Part shown: piece after piece, positions 26,866-33,278 of the stretch | How positions within the stretch are numbered: position 1 is the first letter of the stretch | Layout of the letters: each line of letters opens with the position of its first letter | Assembly: GCA_002418885.1 (NCBI GenBank) | Contig: DIEZ01000049.1 | Span: 1-33,278 of the forward strand | DNA: 33,278 nt | DNA from: Syntrophaceae bacterium UBA5761 | GTDB lineage: Bacteria; Desulfobacterota; Syntrophia; Syntrophales; UBA4778 | Direction: 5' to 3' | Made by a program: the position numbers and the translations under genes | Notes under the pieces: model-generated | Told to the model about the DNA's origin: nothing | Database searches by the model: none | The model's input: only the letters and a program-made list of their open reading frames with translations

Positions 26866-27593
26866 CAGCAGGCCTCCCTTGGCGAGAAGACGAAGAGGTT
26901 GAACTTCTCTTCCCAGGGAGGGGTGCTCGTCTGCAGGCTCCTTCCGGAGAGTTGACAGATGCGATCGATCAATTTCAGCTTGGTCTGATTGCCGGACAGG
27001 GCGCGATTCTTATACGCAATGGCTCCCATCAGGAAATCAGCCATCTGCAAGAGTTCCGTTTCCTTGGACCGGACATGCTGTATTCTGCGAATCACCCTCT
27101 TGTCAAAATCGCGAAGGTTGTTCGACAGGACCTCCTTCAGGTGGTCGATCTTGAGTTGGCTGCGCGTATCCTTGATATCCAGATAGATGTCGTACTGATC
27201 CGTCTCGGAAATAATGTGGCGCAGCAGATAGAAATACATTTTGTAGTAGAAGGAGTCGTGGCTCCCCTGGTTGTAATACCCATGGTCCAGTTTTGCCTTG
27301 TCCTCTACAATGAGACACCGGAAATTGAGATTGGCCGATGAGAAAAAAAGATCGACCGCATCCATGAAAAAAGATTCCCTGGACTTGGAAACCTTTGTCC
27401 ATTTCAATTCCCCTCTTGCATGATGCCTTTCTTTAAGCACTCGCAAGGCCTCAATATGCCGCCTGGTCTCTGCCTGGGGGCACCAGACGGCGCCGAAGAG
27501 CATGACCGGCTGGTGATCATGTTCCAGATGACAGCTTTCGTCGCAGTAGATGTTAATAAGTTCATCCTGAAAAACGGGATTTTCAAAGTTCAT
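26865..27593 (-). CDS. DUF3800 domain protein (RNase H-like fold)
   Basis: The protein has 242 residues from ATG 27593. The DUF3800 hallmarks are NIYCDESCHLEHD (first acidic residues), MLFGAVWCP, ELKWTKVSKSRESFF (helix after the second strand), DIYLDIKDTRSQ (second acidic pair), and the closing ELLQMADFLMGAIAY, whose aspartate completes an RNase H-like acidic centre. The family is widespread beside mobile elements and its role is unproven. The 3' end overlaps the small partner gene by one base. The 5' end is only eight bases from the IS5-like element, with no good ribosome site. Its native leader was probably cut off, and transcription may now come from the IS. A longer frame to 27665 lies inside the IS. 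Confidence 0.82.
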   Translation of the reverse strand: MNFENPVFQDELINIYCDESCHLEHDHQPVMLFGAVWCPQAETRRHIEALRVLKERHHARGELKWTKVSKSRESFFMDAVDLFFSSANLNFRCLIVEDKAKLDHGYYNQGSHDSFYYKMYFYLLRHIISETDQYDIYLDIKDTRSQLKIDHLKEVLSNNLRDFDKRVIRRIQHVRSKETELLQMADFLMGAIAYKNRALSGNQTKLKLIDRICQLSGRSLQTSTPPWEEKFNLFVFSPREAC

Positions 27594-27600
27594 AGCACCA

Positions 27601-29110
27601 TGGCTCTTTGACAACTGAAGAAAGATTCGAGTGAAAAGGGCATTCCCGGGTGTGATTCCGGTCACGCCGCCAGGGGCAGGGCCTTTCTTGTTAACCTTTC
27701 TCCCTTTGCCCTGGCGAGGTGAGTGATCTTTTTCGTGTTCCAGGCGAGCGTCGCCCAGATCACATTGACCGTATCCCCCGCTTTACCTTTGTATCGGCAC
27801 CGGTTCATCCGGTGATCGCACTTAAGGTGACCGATGATCGGCTCGATCTTGACCCGCTGCTTGAGCGCCTTCCGGAACCAGGACTCCTTGCTGTCCGGAT
27901 GAGGATGTTTCCCTTTCTTGGGAATCGCCATCCTTTTTGCTCCCCATCGCCTCCGGCAGTTCTCCTGTTTTTTGAGGGACTGGTCAAAACCCCGATCGGC
28001 GGTCACATCATCGGGGCAGTGCCCGGTGTTTCTCTTGATGCCGCTGAGCACCTGTCCCAGGGTCTTCACATCCGCCATGTTCCGCTGATACTCCTGATGG
28101 GAGAGGATCAGGCCATCATCATTCTTGGCCAGCGACACCAGGGATCCGAACTCACAGGAGGGGAAGCTCTTCCCCTCCTTGATTGCGGCCACATCCTTTT
28201 CGTGCAGAGAGTATAAACGCTTGGTCGGATTCTTCCCCTGGAGCACCTCCTCTGTCTGGGCGATGATCTGCTTGCCCAGAGAGACCAACCGATTCAACTG
28301 ACGTCCGGATGCCTGATGGCCTCGACTGTAGAGGGTGTTGACCACCCCGGCTGCCTGCTTTACCACCCGGTCGGTCAGCTCTTTGAGCTTCCCGATGGCT
28401 TCCTTCTTCGCTTCCGGTTTTGCCCGGTGGAACTTTTTGATCCCGAGCAGGAGCCGCTTTCCGGTTCGCCTGAAGGTACGAAAGGGTTTCCGGAGGGTCA
28501 CCTCCTTGCGGACCCGGTCAATCTGTTTGACGATCTTCTCCTTGATCCGATGCAGAAGATCCGCATCGGTCGGATAGGCAATGTTCTTGGGCTGGGGCGT
28601 CGTATCCACCGCCACCCGCCGGGTCTTTACCAAGCCCATCTCCGACCAGGCGTGAAGCAAGACGGCCTCGATCCGCTTCATCCCCTCCGTACCGATCCGG
28701 TTGCGGAACTTGACCATCGAGGTGGAATCCAGAATCTGACCGCTCTGGAAGGTGTTGAATCCACAGAAGCACTGCCAGTAGGCATTCTCATGCAGCATCT
28801 CCACCGCACGGTCGTCCGAACAGTTGTAACGGTGCTTCAGAATGTGGATGCCCACCATCAGTCGAATGGATTTGCCGTGGCGGCCCACGGGGCTGTAGTA
28901 AACCGACAAGGCTTCATGGAGGCCGTCCCAATCGATCAGGTGGCCAGCGCGCAGAAGTTCATGCTCAGGATTGAGAACATCCGTGAAAAGAGTCTCGAAC
29001 ATAAGAAGTTGCCTCTCTGGAATATCTGTTTTCATATCAATGGCTTATATCAGATTTCCGGAGCATAATCAACCTCTTTTCAACAACTTTCTTCAGTTTT
29101 CAAAGAGCCA
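27601..29110 (-). mobile_element. IS5-like insertion sequence, complete
   Basis: About 1.51 kb. The left end TGGCTCTTTGACAACTGAAG (27601-27620, then AAAG) is inverted at the right end (29087-29110) with one mismatch in 24. One intact transposase lies between. Flanking bases do not show an obvious short target duplication, so the outer few bases may be misplaced or the flanks rearranged. Confidence 0.8.
27662..29035 (-). CDS. IS5-family transposase (DUF772 plus DDE)
   Basis: The transposase has 457 residues. The N-terminal DUF772-type domain shows GHLIDWDGLHEAL, SIRLMVGIHILKHRYNCSDD and WQCFCGFNTFQ. The DDE domain follows: RRVAVDTTPQPKN (first Asp), DDVTADRGFDQSL (second Asp), and a third acidic residue in KQRVKIEPIIGHLKCDHRM. 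A helical lysine/arginine-rich insertion of about 130 residues separates the first two, making it larger than classical IS5 transposases. The C-terminus WATLAWNTKKITH is typical. The frame is intact and bounded by matched inverted repeats. It reads towards the DUF3800 gene 68 bases downstream, so transcription may run through. Confidence 0.9.
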   Translation of the reverse strand: MKTDIPERQLLMFETLFTDVLNPEHELLRAGHLIDWDGLHEALSVYYSPVGRHGKSIRLMVGIHILKHRYNCSDDRAVEMLHENAYWQCFCGFNTFQSGQILDSTSMVKFRNRIGTEGMKRIEAVLLHAWSEMGLVKTRRVAVDTTPQPKNIAYPTDADLLHRIKEKIVKQIDRVRKEVTLRKPFRTFRRTGKRLLLGIKKFHRAKPEAKKEAIGKLKELTDRVVKQAAGVVNTLYSRGHQASGRQLNRLVSLGKQIIAQTEEVLQGKNPTKRLYSLHEKDVAAIKEGKSFPSCEFGSLVSLAKNDDGLILSHQEYQRNMADVKTLGQVLSGIKRNTGHCPDDVTADRGFDQSLKKQENCRRRWGAKRMAIPKKGKHPHPDSKESWFRKALKQRVKIEPIIGHLKCDHRMNRCRYKGKAGDTVNVIWATLAWNTKKITHLARAKGERLTRKALPLAA

Positions 29111-29202
29111 ACTCAGTGTTTACGCGGCTCACAGAGCGCATTTTTCAGGGCGGACTAATAAGTTCTGCCATGTGTCCGCTCCGGAAGTGTTTGTTCAGCC
29201 AA

Positions 29203-29727
29203 TTACTCTTCAGGATCTGATTTCTTACCCGCCAGTGCATTGATCTTTTTCGTATGCGCCATCTGCGTTTCCTGTGCCATCTTCACCCCGGCATAGGGGA
29301 CGAAGGAAAGTATCAGCGCCCATATCTGAAGCAAGGTAAGGCTGCCAACCACGGCAAATGAAAGACCCCTGACCACGTCTGCGTTTGCCATTATGAAGGA
29401 AGACTGTGTAGCGATGGGCTTCATAATGCCGATCATGAGCACCACGGCCAAGGAAAAGGCTGCATATATCATCGGTGCGATCAAGTGGCGGCTGTCAGGA
29501 AGGTCGCTCTCTTGGATCTTCTTTTGATTGATGAGATGCGTCAACAAGTTCGGATGAAGAACCGCGATCCAAGCGCCCATAATGCCGAATATGATCGCGG
29601 ACATGTTGCGCAGCGCTTCATACAGGTCTTTCTGCTCGGCATAAGGGACGTTGCTCCCGTAAAAGAAACAAAGAGCAGCCCAGACGAGAAAAAGGACAGC
29701 CTTCAGGAAAGAAAGCACGCGGTTCAT
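29203..29727 (-). CDS. Small four-helix membrane protein, unknown
   Basis: The protein has 174 residues from ATG 29727, with GAGG five bases upstream. Four hydrophobic segments are evident: FLKAVLFLVWAALCFF (about 6-21), AIIFGIMGAWIAVL (about 44-58), MIYAAFSLAVVLMIGI (about 86-101) and SFAVVGSLTLLQIWALILSF (about 122-141). A hydrophilic loop LINQKKIQESDLPDSRH lies between the second and third. The C-terminus is charged and cytoplasmic-looking. It resembles small hypothetical membrane proteins of mobile regions, and no family is recognised. It lies beside the IS5-like element and close to the first long direct repeat. Confidence 0.7.
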   Translation of the reverse strand: MNRVLSFLKAVLFLVWAALCFFYGSNVPYAEQKDLYEALRNMSAIIFGIMGAWIAVLHPNLLTHLINQKKIQESDLPDSRHLIAPMIYAAFSLAVVLMIGIMKPIATQSSFIMANADVVRGLSFAVVGSLTLLQIWALILSFVPYAGVKMAQETQMAHTKKINALAGKKSDPEE

Positions 29728-30382
29728 GATTACCTCACTATGGCTCGGATGGTATCTCGCTCTTCTTGAATGGTGTCAAGGAGACTTTGCGCCTGATACG
29801 GCAAGGAATAGGGGACGTTCTTAACATTTAAACTTTCCCATAACCTTTCAATACCACAAACAAAATCCTACCACGATAATCCCCCATAGAAGTCCTCGGG
29901 GCAGGGGCACCTGATGTTATCCCCCCTCCTAACCTCCCCCCACAAGTGGGTGAGGAATTTAAGGAGATGACCGCGAGTGGGAAAGGGGCAGAAGAAAACT
30001 GCCCCCTCACGAGTGGGAAATGGACATCTGAAACGTCGGGGCCCAGTCACGTTGTAGCAAATGATATTCATGGATTCCGATTTTCACCGGAACGACGGAA
30101 GGCGAGGTCCGGCTTTCGCCCGATCTTCATCGGGGTGACGCGCGGGATGGCGAGATGTTCTGGATACCGGCATTCGCCGGTATGACGGAAAGATGCCGGA
30201 ATGACGTGAGTGGACCGGGGTGGTGCGCTGACGTGCCGTCGAAAGCGTATTTACTGCTCTTTACGGGATTGTATTCTCCGGTGTTGCCGAGTTATGGCGA
30301 TGCCGTTGATGACGCCCGCAACAATCGATGATGAAATAGTGAAGCAATGTATGGTATATGAACCTCTCTGGAAGCGAAGAGA
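29728..30382. other. Gene-free gap dominated by long repeat A
   Basis: Repeat A occupies 29805-30144. To its right a REP-like palindrome, ACCGGCATTCGCCGGT, lies near 30164-30181. The remaining bases to 30382 show no gene or clear signal. Confidence 0.6.
29805..30144 (+). repeat. Long direct repeat A
   Basis: Starts with GGAATAGGGGACGTTCTTAA and continues through CCTTTCAATACCACAAAC, GGGGCAGGGGCACCTGATG, CATCTGAAACGTCGGGGCCC and ACCGGAACGACGGAAGGCGA to CATCGGGGTGACGCG. The same phrases occur in the same order and strand at 31424-31747, with a more variable middle. It has no coding capacity. Confidence 0.85.
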
Positions 30383-30586
30383 ATGAAAGTATGCTCAACG
30401 ATCTTATCAGGGAAGGAGATTGGTAAATTCATTGAGATTCCTGATGAATTCAGGGAGGCCGATTTGAAGGTAGTCATGCGACCGGTACGAAAAAAGAAAG
30501 AACGTTTTGCCGGCCTGTTCATGAATCCCGTCCGGGTAACTAAGATATCTGTCCCCTCGAAAGACGAAATCCATGAGCGATGGTAG
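30383..30586 (+). CDS. Putative orphan antitoxin-like protein
   Basis: The protein has 67 residues. Its N-terminal half, STILSGKEIGKFIEIPDEFR, looks like the short beta-strand DNA-binding part of AbrB/MazE-like or DUF2281-like antitoxins. The basic tail (RPVRKKKERF and the ending PSKDEIHERW) fits a toxin-binding arm. It stops three bases before a copy of the GGAATAGGGGAC repeat. No toxin gene follows directly. The next gene, 200 bases on beyond a MITE-like element, is a PIN toxin with its own downstream partner. The cognate toxin may therefore have been lost. The family call is tentative. Confidence 0.55.
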   Translation: MKVCSTILSGKEIGKFIEIPDEFREADLKVVMRPVRKKKERFAGLFMNPVRVTKISVPSKDEIHERW

Positions 30587-30589
30587 CAA

Positions 30590-30613
30590 GGAATAGGGGA
30601 CGTTCTTAACATT
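30590..30613 (+). repeat. Short copy of the GGAATAGGGGACGTTCTTAA repeat
   Basis: The match to the start of long repeat A runs through ACATT and then stops. The sequence joins directly to the left end of a MITE-like element. Confidence 0.85.
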
Positions 30614-30620
30614 CGACTCA

Positions 30621-30741
30621 CTCGTAAAAAGTCCCATAGGACGTGATACCGACGAAAGTCGGTATCAATAACAATCGGAAAATACTGGATTCCGTGTCAA
30701 GCATGGAATGACGAGAGAGGGTCTTCCCGACTTTCTACGGG
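30621..30741. repeat. MITE-like element with CTCGTAAAAAGTC-type ends
   Basis: CTCGTAAAAAGTC (30621-30633) and GACTTTCTACGGG (30729-30741) are inverted with few mismatches. Inside, GATACCGAC (30645-30653) pairs perfectly with GTCGGTATC (30658-30666) around GAAA. Confidence 0.65.
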
Positions 30742-30793
30742 ATTGTCATAGATGATTTAACGCTTATGGAGCCAAGTGGTGACAAGTAGGCGA

Positions 30794-31243
30794 ATGAAAA
30801 TTTATCTCGATGTTTGCTGTTTGAATCGTCCGTTCGATGATCAGACTCGGGATCGAATACATCTTGAATCGGAAGCGGTCGTTCTGATACTCAAGAATAT
30901 CAGGTCGAGGGATTGGGAATGGGTCAATAGCGAGGTGGTAGATTATGAAATCGGGCAGACACCCGACATGGAGCGGAGGAATCGGGTTGGCTCGCTGGCT
31001 CGATACGCTACACGTACCGTTCTCATAGACAAAGCAATCGCCAAACGGGCGTCGGAACTTGAGACAATAGGTTTTGGCGCTTACGATGCACTTCACCTGG
31101 CATGTGCCGAGCGGGCTGATGTCGATGTTTTTCTAACAACCGACGATAGACTTCTGCGGTTGTCACGTGAATGTTCCGGCATGATTAAGGTAAAGGTCGA
31201 TAACCCCCTATCATGGCTTACTGAGGTAACAGAAAATGAATAA
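30794..31243 (+). CDS. PIN-domain toxin (VapC-like RNase)
   Basis: The protein has 149 residues from ATG 30794. A GTG at 30776 would add six residues. PIN-domain acidic residues are visible: D in MKIYLDVCCLNRPFDD, E/D in VNSEVVDYEI, D in FGAYDALHLACAE, and D in VFLTTDDRLLRL. These form the usual Mg-binding RNase centre of VapC-type toxins. The CCLNRPFDDQ variant is a recognisable PIN subgroup. The stop overlaps the start of a 74-residue gene by eight bases, indicating a toxin-antitoxin pair with the toxin first. The pair lies between two long direct repeats. The target RNA is unknown. Confidence 0.85.
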   Translation: MKIYLDVCCLNRPFDDQTRDRIHLESEAVVLILKNIRSRDWEWVNSEVVDYEIGQTPDMERRNRVGSLARYATRTVLIDKAIAKRASELETIGFGAYDALHLACAERADVDVFLTTDDRLLRLSRECSGMIKVKVDNPLSWLTEVTENE

Positions 31244-31460
31244 AGGAACTATGACCCTTGACCAGATCAAGATAGAAGGCCTTAAGGCTTTGGAACGTCA
31301 CCTGGGGCCGGATGGAATGATTCGTTTTCTTCAACAATTCGAAATGGGCCGGGGAGATTATACGAAAGAAAGGCATAAGTGGCTCAAAGAAAAAAGCGTG
31401 GAAGCCCTTGCGGAGGAGATAGCAAGGAATAGGGATAGTAGGGATAGGGGACGTTCTTAA
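31236..31460 (+). CDS. Probable antitoxin partner of the PIN toxin
   Basis: The protein has 74 residues, and its ATG overlaps the toxin stop (ATGAATAA). The core, LDQIKIEGLKALERHLGP then MIRFLQQFEMGRGDYTKERH, is helical. It resembles small proteins often encoded beside this PIN subgroup, recalled from general knowledge. The last residues, ARNRDSRDRGRS, are encoded by the start of long repeat B, which also supplies the TAA. The native C-terminus was probably replaced when the repeat arrived. Whether it still neutralises the toxin cannot be told. Confidence 0.7.
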   Translation: MNKGTMTLDQIKIEGLKALERHLGPDGMIRFLQQFEMGRGDYTKERHKWLKEKSVEALAEEIARNRDSRDRGRS

Positions 31461-31747
31461 CATTTAACACTTTTCCGTAACCTTTCAATACCACAAACAA
31501 AATCTTACCAAGATAATCCCTCATAGAAGCCTCTGGGGCAGGGGCACCTGATGTTACCCCCTGCTGCCTCCCCTCGCGATTGGGGGAGGAACGTAAAAAT
31601 ACTGCCCCCTCAAGGCGGGGAAGAGACATCTGAAACGTCGGGGCCCAGTCACGTTGTAGCAAATGATATTCATGGATTCCGGTTTTCACCGGAACGACGG
31701 AAGGCGAGGTCCTCGTTTCGCCCGATTTTCATCGGGGTGACGCGCCG
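31424..31747 (+). repeat. Long direct repeat B
   Basis: Second copy of the repeat at 29805-30144, same orientation. Its head is slightly expanded (GGAATAGGGATAGTAGGGAT before AGGGGACGTTCTTAA). Conserved blocks include CCTTTCAATACCACAAAC, CATCTGAAACGTCGGGGCCC and ACCGGAACGACGGAAGGCGA. Confidence 0.85.
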
Positions 31748-31977
31748 GAATGACATAAGAGGTAATTTTCGACTTTTTGCGCGTCCATCATGTTTACGGT
31801 TAGCGTCGGCCGGTGTCAAGGGATTTCCCAGGGGTAGATAGACCCTTCGGAATGCACTGCGGGGTCCTTTTAAAGTTCTCCTCCATTCTGCCGATATAAA
31901 TACCAACCGCGACAGGTGGGGCTGGGTGCAAGACGGCTCCGAAAAGGCGCAAATGATTTGGAGGAGGATACTGATAT
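31461..31977. other. Gene-free gap: repeat B, MITE end, sigma28 promoter
   Basis: Repeat B fills most of the left half. GACTTTTTGCGCG (31771-31783) is a right MITE-like end without a matching left end. From 31800 the sequence belongs to the leader of the chemoreceptor, with the promoter at 31871-31897. No gene is seen. Confidence 0.65.
31871..31897 (+). promoter_or_regulatory. Sigma28 (FliA) promoter of the chemoreceptor gene
   Basis: TAAAGTTC (31871-31878), exactly 11 bases, then GCCGATAT (31890-31897). This matches the flagellar consensus TAAAGTTT-N11-GCCGATAA at 14 of 16 positions. The leader is about 70-80 bases, with GGAGG at 31963-31967 ahead of ATG 31978. Confidence 0.85.
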
Positions 31978-33278
31978 ATGAAGATGCAGGGACTAAGGGC
32001 AAAACTGATGGTGTGGGGGATAATCTTGTCGGTGCTCCCCGTCATCATCCTGGGATTGATGACGTATTTTTGGACCGCGCGAAGCATGGAAGAGGAGGTG
32101 AACAACAAGACCTTGATGCAGGCCAAGAGCTCGGCCCAGATGGTGGATGCCGTCATATCCGCAGAGGCCGTCAATATGGCTATACATGCTCGGAGTAAGG
32201 AGGTGTTGGAGGCCGTCAAAGAGGCCAACGGAGGTGCACCGGGGGAGAAAGCAACCCGCCTGACGAACGCCATGTCGCAATGGCAGGCCGTCGCCGGGGA
32301 TCGCTATGAATTCGTTATTGTAGCAGACAAAGGCGGCCTTACCATCGCCGACAGCATCGGGGGAGGGGCCAAGGGCATAAACATAGCTGACCGTGACTAC
32401 TTCAAGCTGGCCATGCAGGGGAAGCCGAGCTTGGACAACGTAGTGGTGAACAAAAAAACGGGCAACCCTACCAGCATCGTCTCCCAGCCGGTCGTCGGCG
32501 AGGACGGCAGCGTAATCGGAGCTATCGCCGCCACGCTAAAGATTGATCCTATCGCGCAAAAGCTCAACGAGATAAAGTTGGGGAAGACGGGGTATGTGTA
32601 TGCGATGAACAAACAGGGTCTGTTCATCATGCACCCCGACGCAAAACGGATCTTGAAGACCAATTTAGCCACGGAGAAAGGGATGGAGGCCTTCGCCCCT
32701 CTCGCCCTCTCGGGGAAAGAAGGGGTAGGGGAATACACGCTCGACGGGGTAAGAAAATCGGCCGGGTTTATCCCGGTGAAGAGCACGGGGTGGGTTGTCG
32801 TTGCGGCCGTGAATAAAAACGAGGTCATGTCGACGGCCTACATGATCAGAAACATGATCTTGGGGTGTATCATCATCGTCGTCCTCGCCGCCGGTTGCTT
32901 CGCATTCTTCGGTGCCCGGGCCATCGCCAAGCCGATCCAGGTTGCGGTCGAAAAGACGACGGCGAGTTCCGAGCAGATCGCCTCGGCGAGCGCACAGGTT
33001 GCCTCGGCGAGTCAGGCATTAGCGGAAGGAACATCCGAGCAGGCGGCCGCCGTGGAGGAGACATCTTCCTCCTTGGAAGAGATGTCATCCATGACGAAAA
33101 CCAACGCGGACAACGCCGCAGCGGCCAACGCCCTCATGACCGAGACCAAAGAGATCGTCGCCCAGGCGGAGGCCTCTATGGAGAAACTCACACGGTCGAT
33201 GGCTGATGTGAGCAAGGCCAGTGAAGAGACATCGAAGATAGTGAAAACCATCGATGAAATCGCCTTCCAGACCAATCT
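31978..33278 (+). CDS. Methyl-accepting chemotaxis protein (3' end outside window)
   Basis: The first 433 residues of a transmembrane chemoreceptor. TM1 (about 9-29, LMVWGIILSVLPVIILGLM) is followed by a periplasmic dCache-like sensor with FVIVADKGGLTIADS, DRDYFKLAMQGKPS and LGKTGYVYAMNKQG. TM2 (about 290-312) contains LGCIIIVVLAAGCFAFFG. The HAMP linker is very short: AIAKPI runs almost directly into SSEQIASASAQVASASQ and the methylation-type helix (EQAAAVEETSSSLEEMSSM). The frame runs off the right edge before the signalling tip. GAGGAGG is upstream of ATG 31978, and a sigma28 promoter lies 80 bases ahead, tying it to the flagellar regulon. The ligand is unknown. dCache domains often bind amino acids or organic acids. 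Confidence 0.93.
   Translation, partial: MKMQGLRAKLMVWGIILSVLPVIILGLMTYFWTARSMEEEVNNKTLMQAKSSAQMVDAVISAEAVNMAIHARSKEVLEAVKEANGGAPGEKATRLTNAMSQWQAVAGDRYEFVIVADKGGLTIADSIGGGAKGINIADRDYFKLAMQGKPSLDNVVVNKKTGNPTSIVSQPVVGEDGSVIGAIAATLKIDPIAQKLNEIKLGKTGYVYAMNKQGLFIMHPDAKRILKTNLATEKGMEAFAPLALSGKEGVGEYTLDGVRKSAGFIPVKSTGWVVVAAVNKNEVMSTAYMIRNMILGCIIIVVLAAGCFAFFGARAIAKPIQVAVEKTTASSEQIASASAQVASASQALAEGTSEQAAAVEETSSSLEEMSSMTKTNADNAAAANALMTETKEIVAQAEASMEKLTRSMADVSKASEETSKIVKTIDEIAFQTN

Noticed and set aside
27595..29116. Target-site duplication around the IS5-like element
   Set aside because: Flanking bases (ACCA or CAT on the left, ACTC or AAC on the right) do not match, so none is claimed.
1..33278. CRISPR array, tRNA or rRNA genes
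   Set aside because: No regularly spaced direct repeats of CRISPR type, no cloverleaf-like sequence and no rRNA-like stretch was seen by eye. A dedicated RNA search was not possible.

Overview
The window looks like a chromosomal stretch of an anaerobic, flagellated, Gram-negative bacterium of the former Deltaproteobacteria (Desulfobacterota / Syntrophales-like). The evidence is indirect. It has a fused PurSL-type FGAM synthase, a B. subtilis-like Fe-S PurF, a class 1B PyrD/PyrK pair, a sigma54-type two-component system, and a chemoreceptor behind a near-perfect sigma28 promoter. It also carries many short dispersed repeats. No rRNA or tRNA was seen, so the assignment is inference.

Layout. 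1-5653 (+) is a central-carbon operon: glycogen phosphorylase (5' end outside the window), GlgX-type debranching enzyme and pyruvate kinase. It converges on 5768-8832 (-), with PPDK/PEP-synthase regulatory protein, pyrD, pyrK and rimI in tightly packed order. A divergent promoter at 9011-9039 drives purM-purN (+). A cysteine-cluster protein lies convergent to purN. A long minus-strand unit follows, read from high to low coordinate: sensor kinase, NtrC-type regulator, purL, purQ, purF, pyrE. It ends at a strong terminator at 11524-11565. Most of the first 18 kb is therefore nucleotide biosynthesis plus carbon storage.

Base composition changes sharply inside purL. The 3' part and the downstream genes run at about 45-58% GC per 60-base line. 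The 5' two-thirds plus regulator and kinase run at about 60-78%. This is either a recombination joint or an assembly chimera.

From about 20.5 kb the window becomes accessory. It contains a broken DUF4214/SwmB-like surface protein gene that keeps its promoter, start and terminator. It also holds a small exported protein, an IS1202/ISNCY-like element and an IS5-like element. Between the two IS lies a translationally coupled pair: a DUF3800 protein and a small basic protein that may be a BECR-fold RNase. Beyond the second IS are a small membrane protein and a PIN-type toxin-antitoxin island.

That island sits between two long direct repeats. The whole accessory part is sprinkled with a short sequence, GGAATAGGGGACGTTCTTAA, in five copies, and with MITE-like elements ending in CTCGTAAAAAGTC. 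The window closes in a methyl-accepting chemotaxis protein cut by the right edge.
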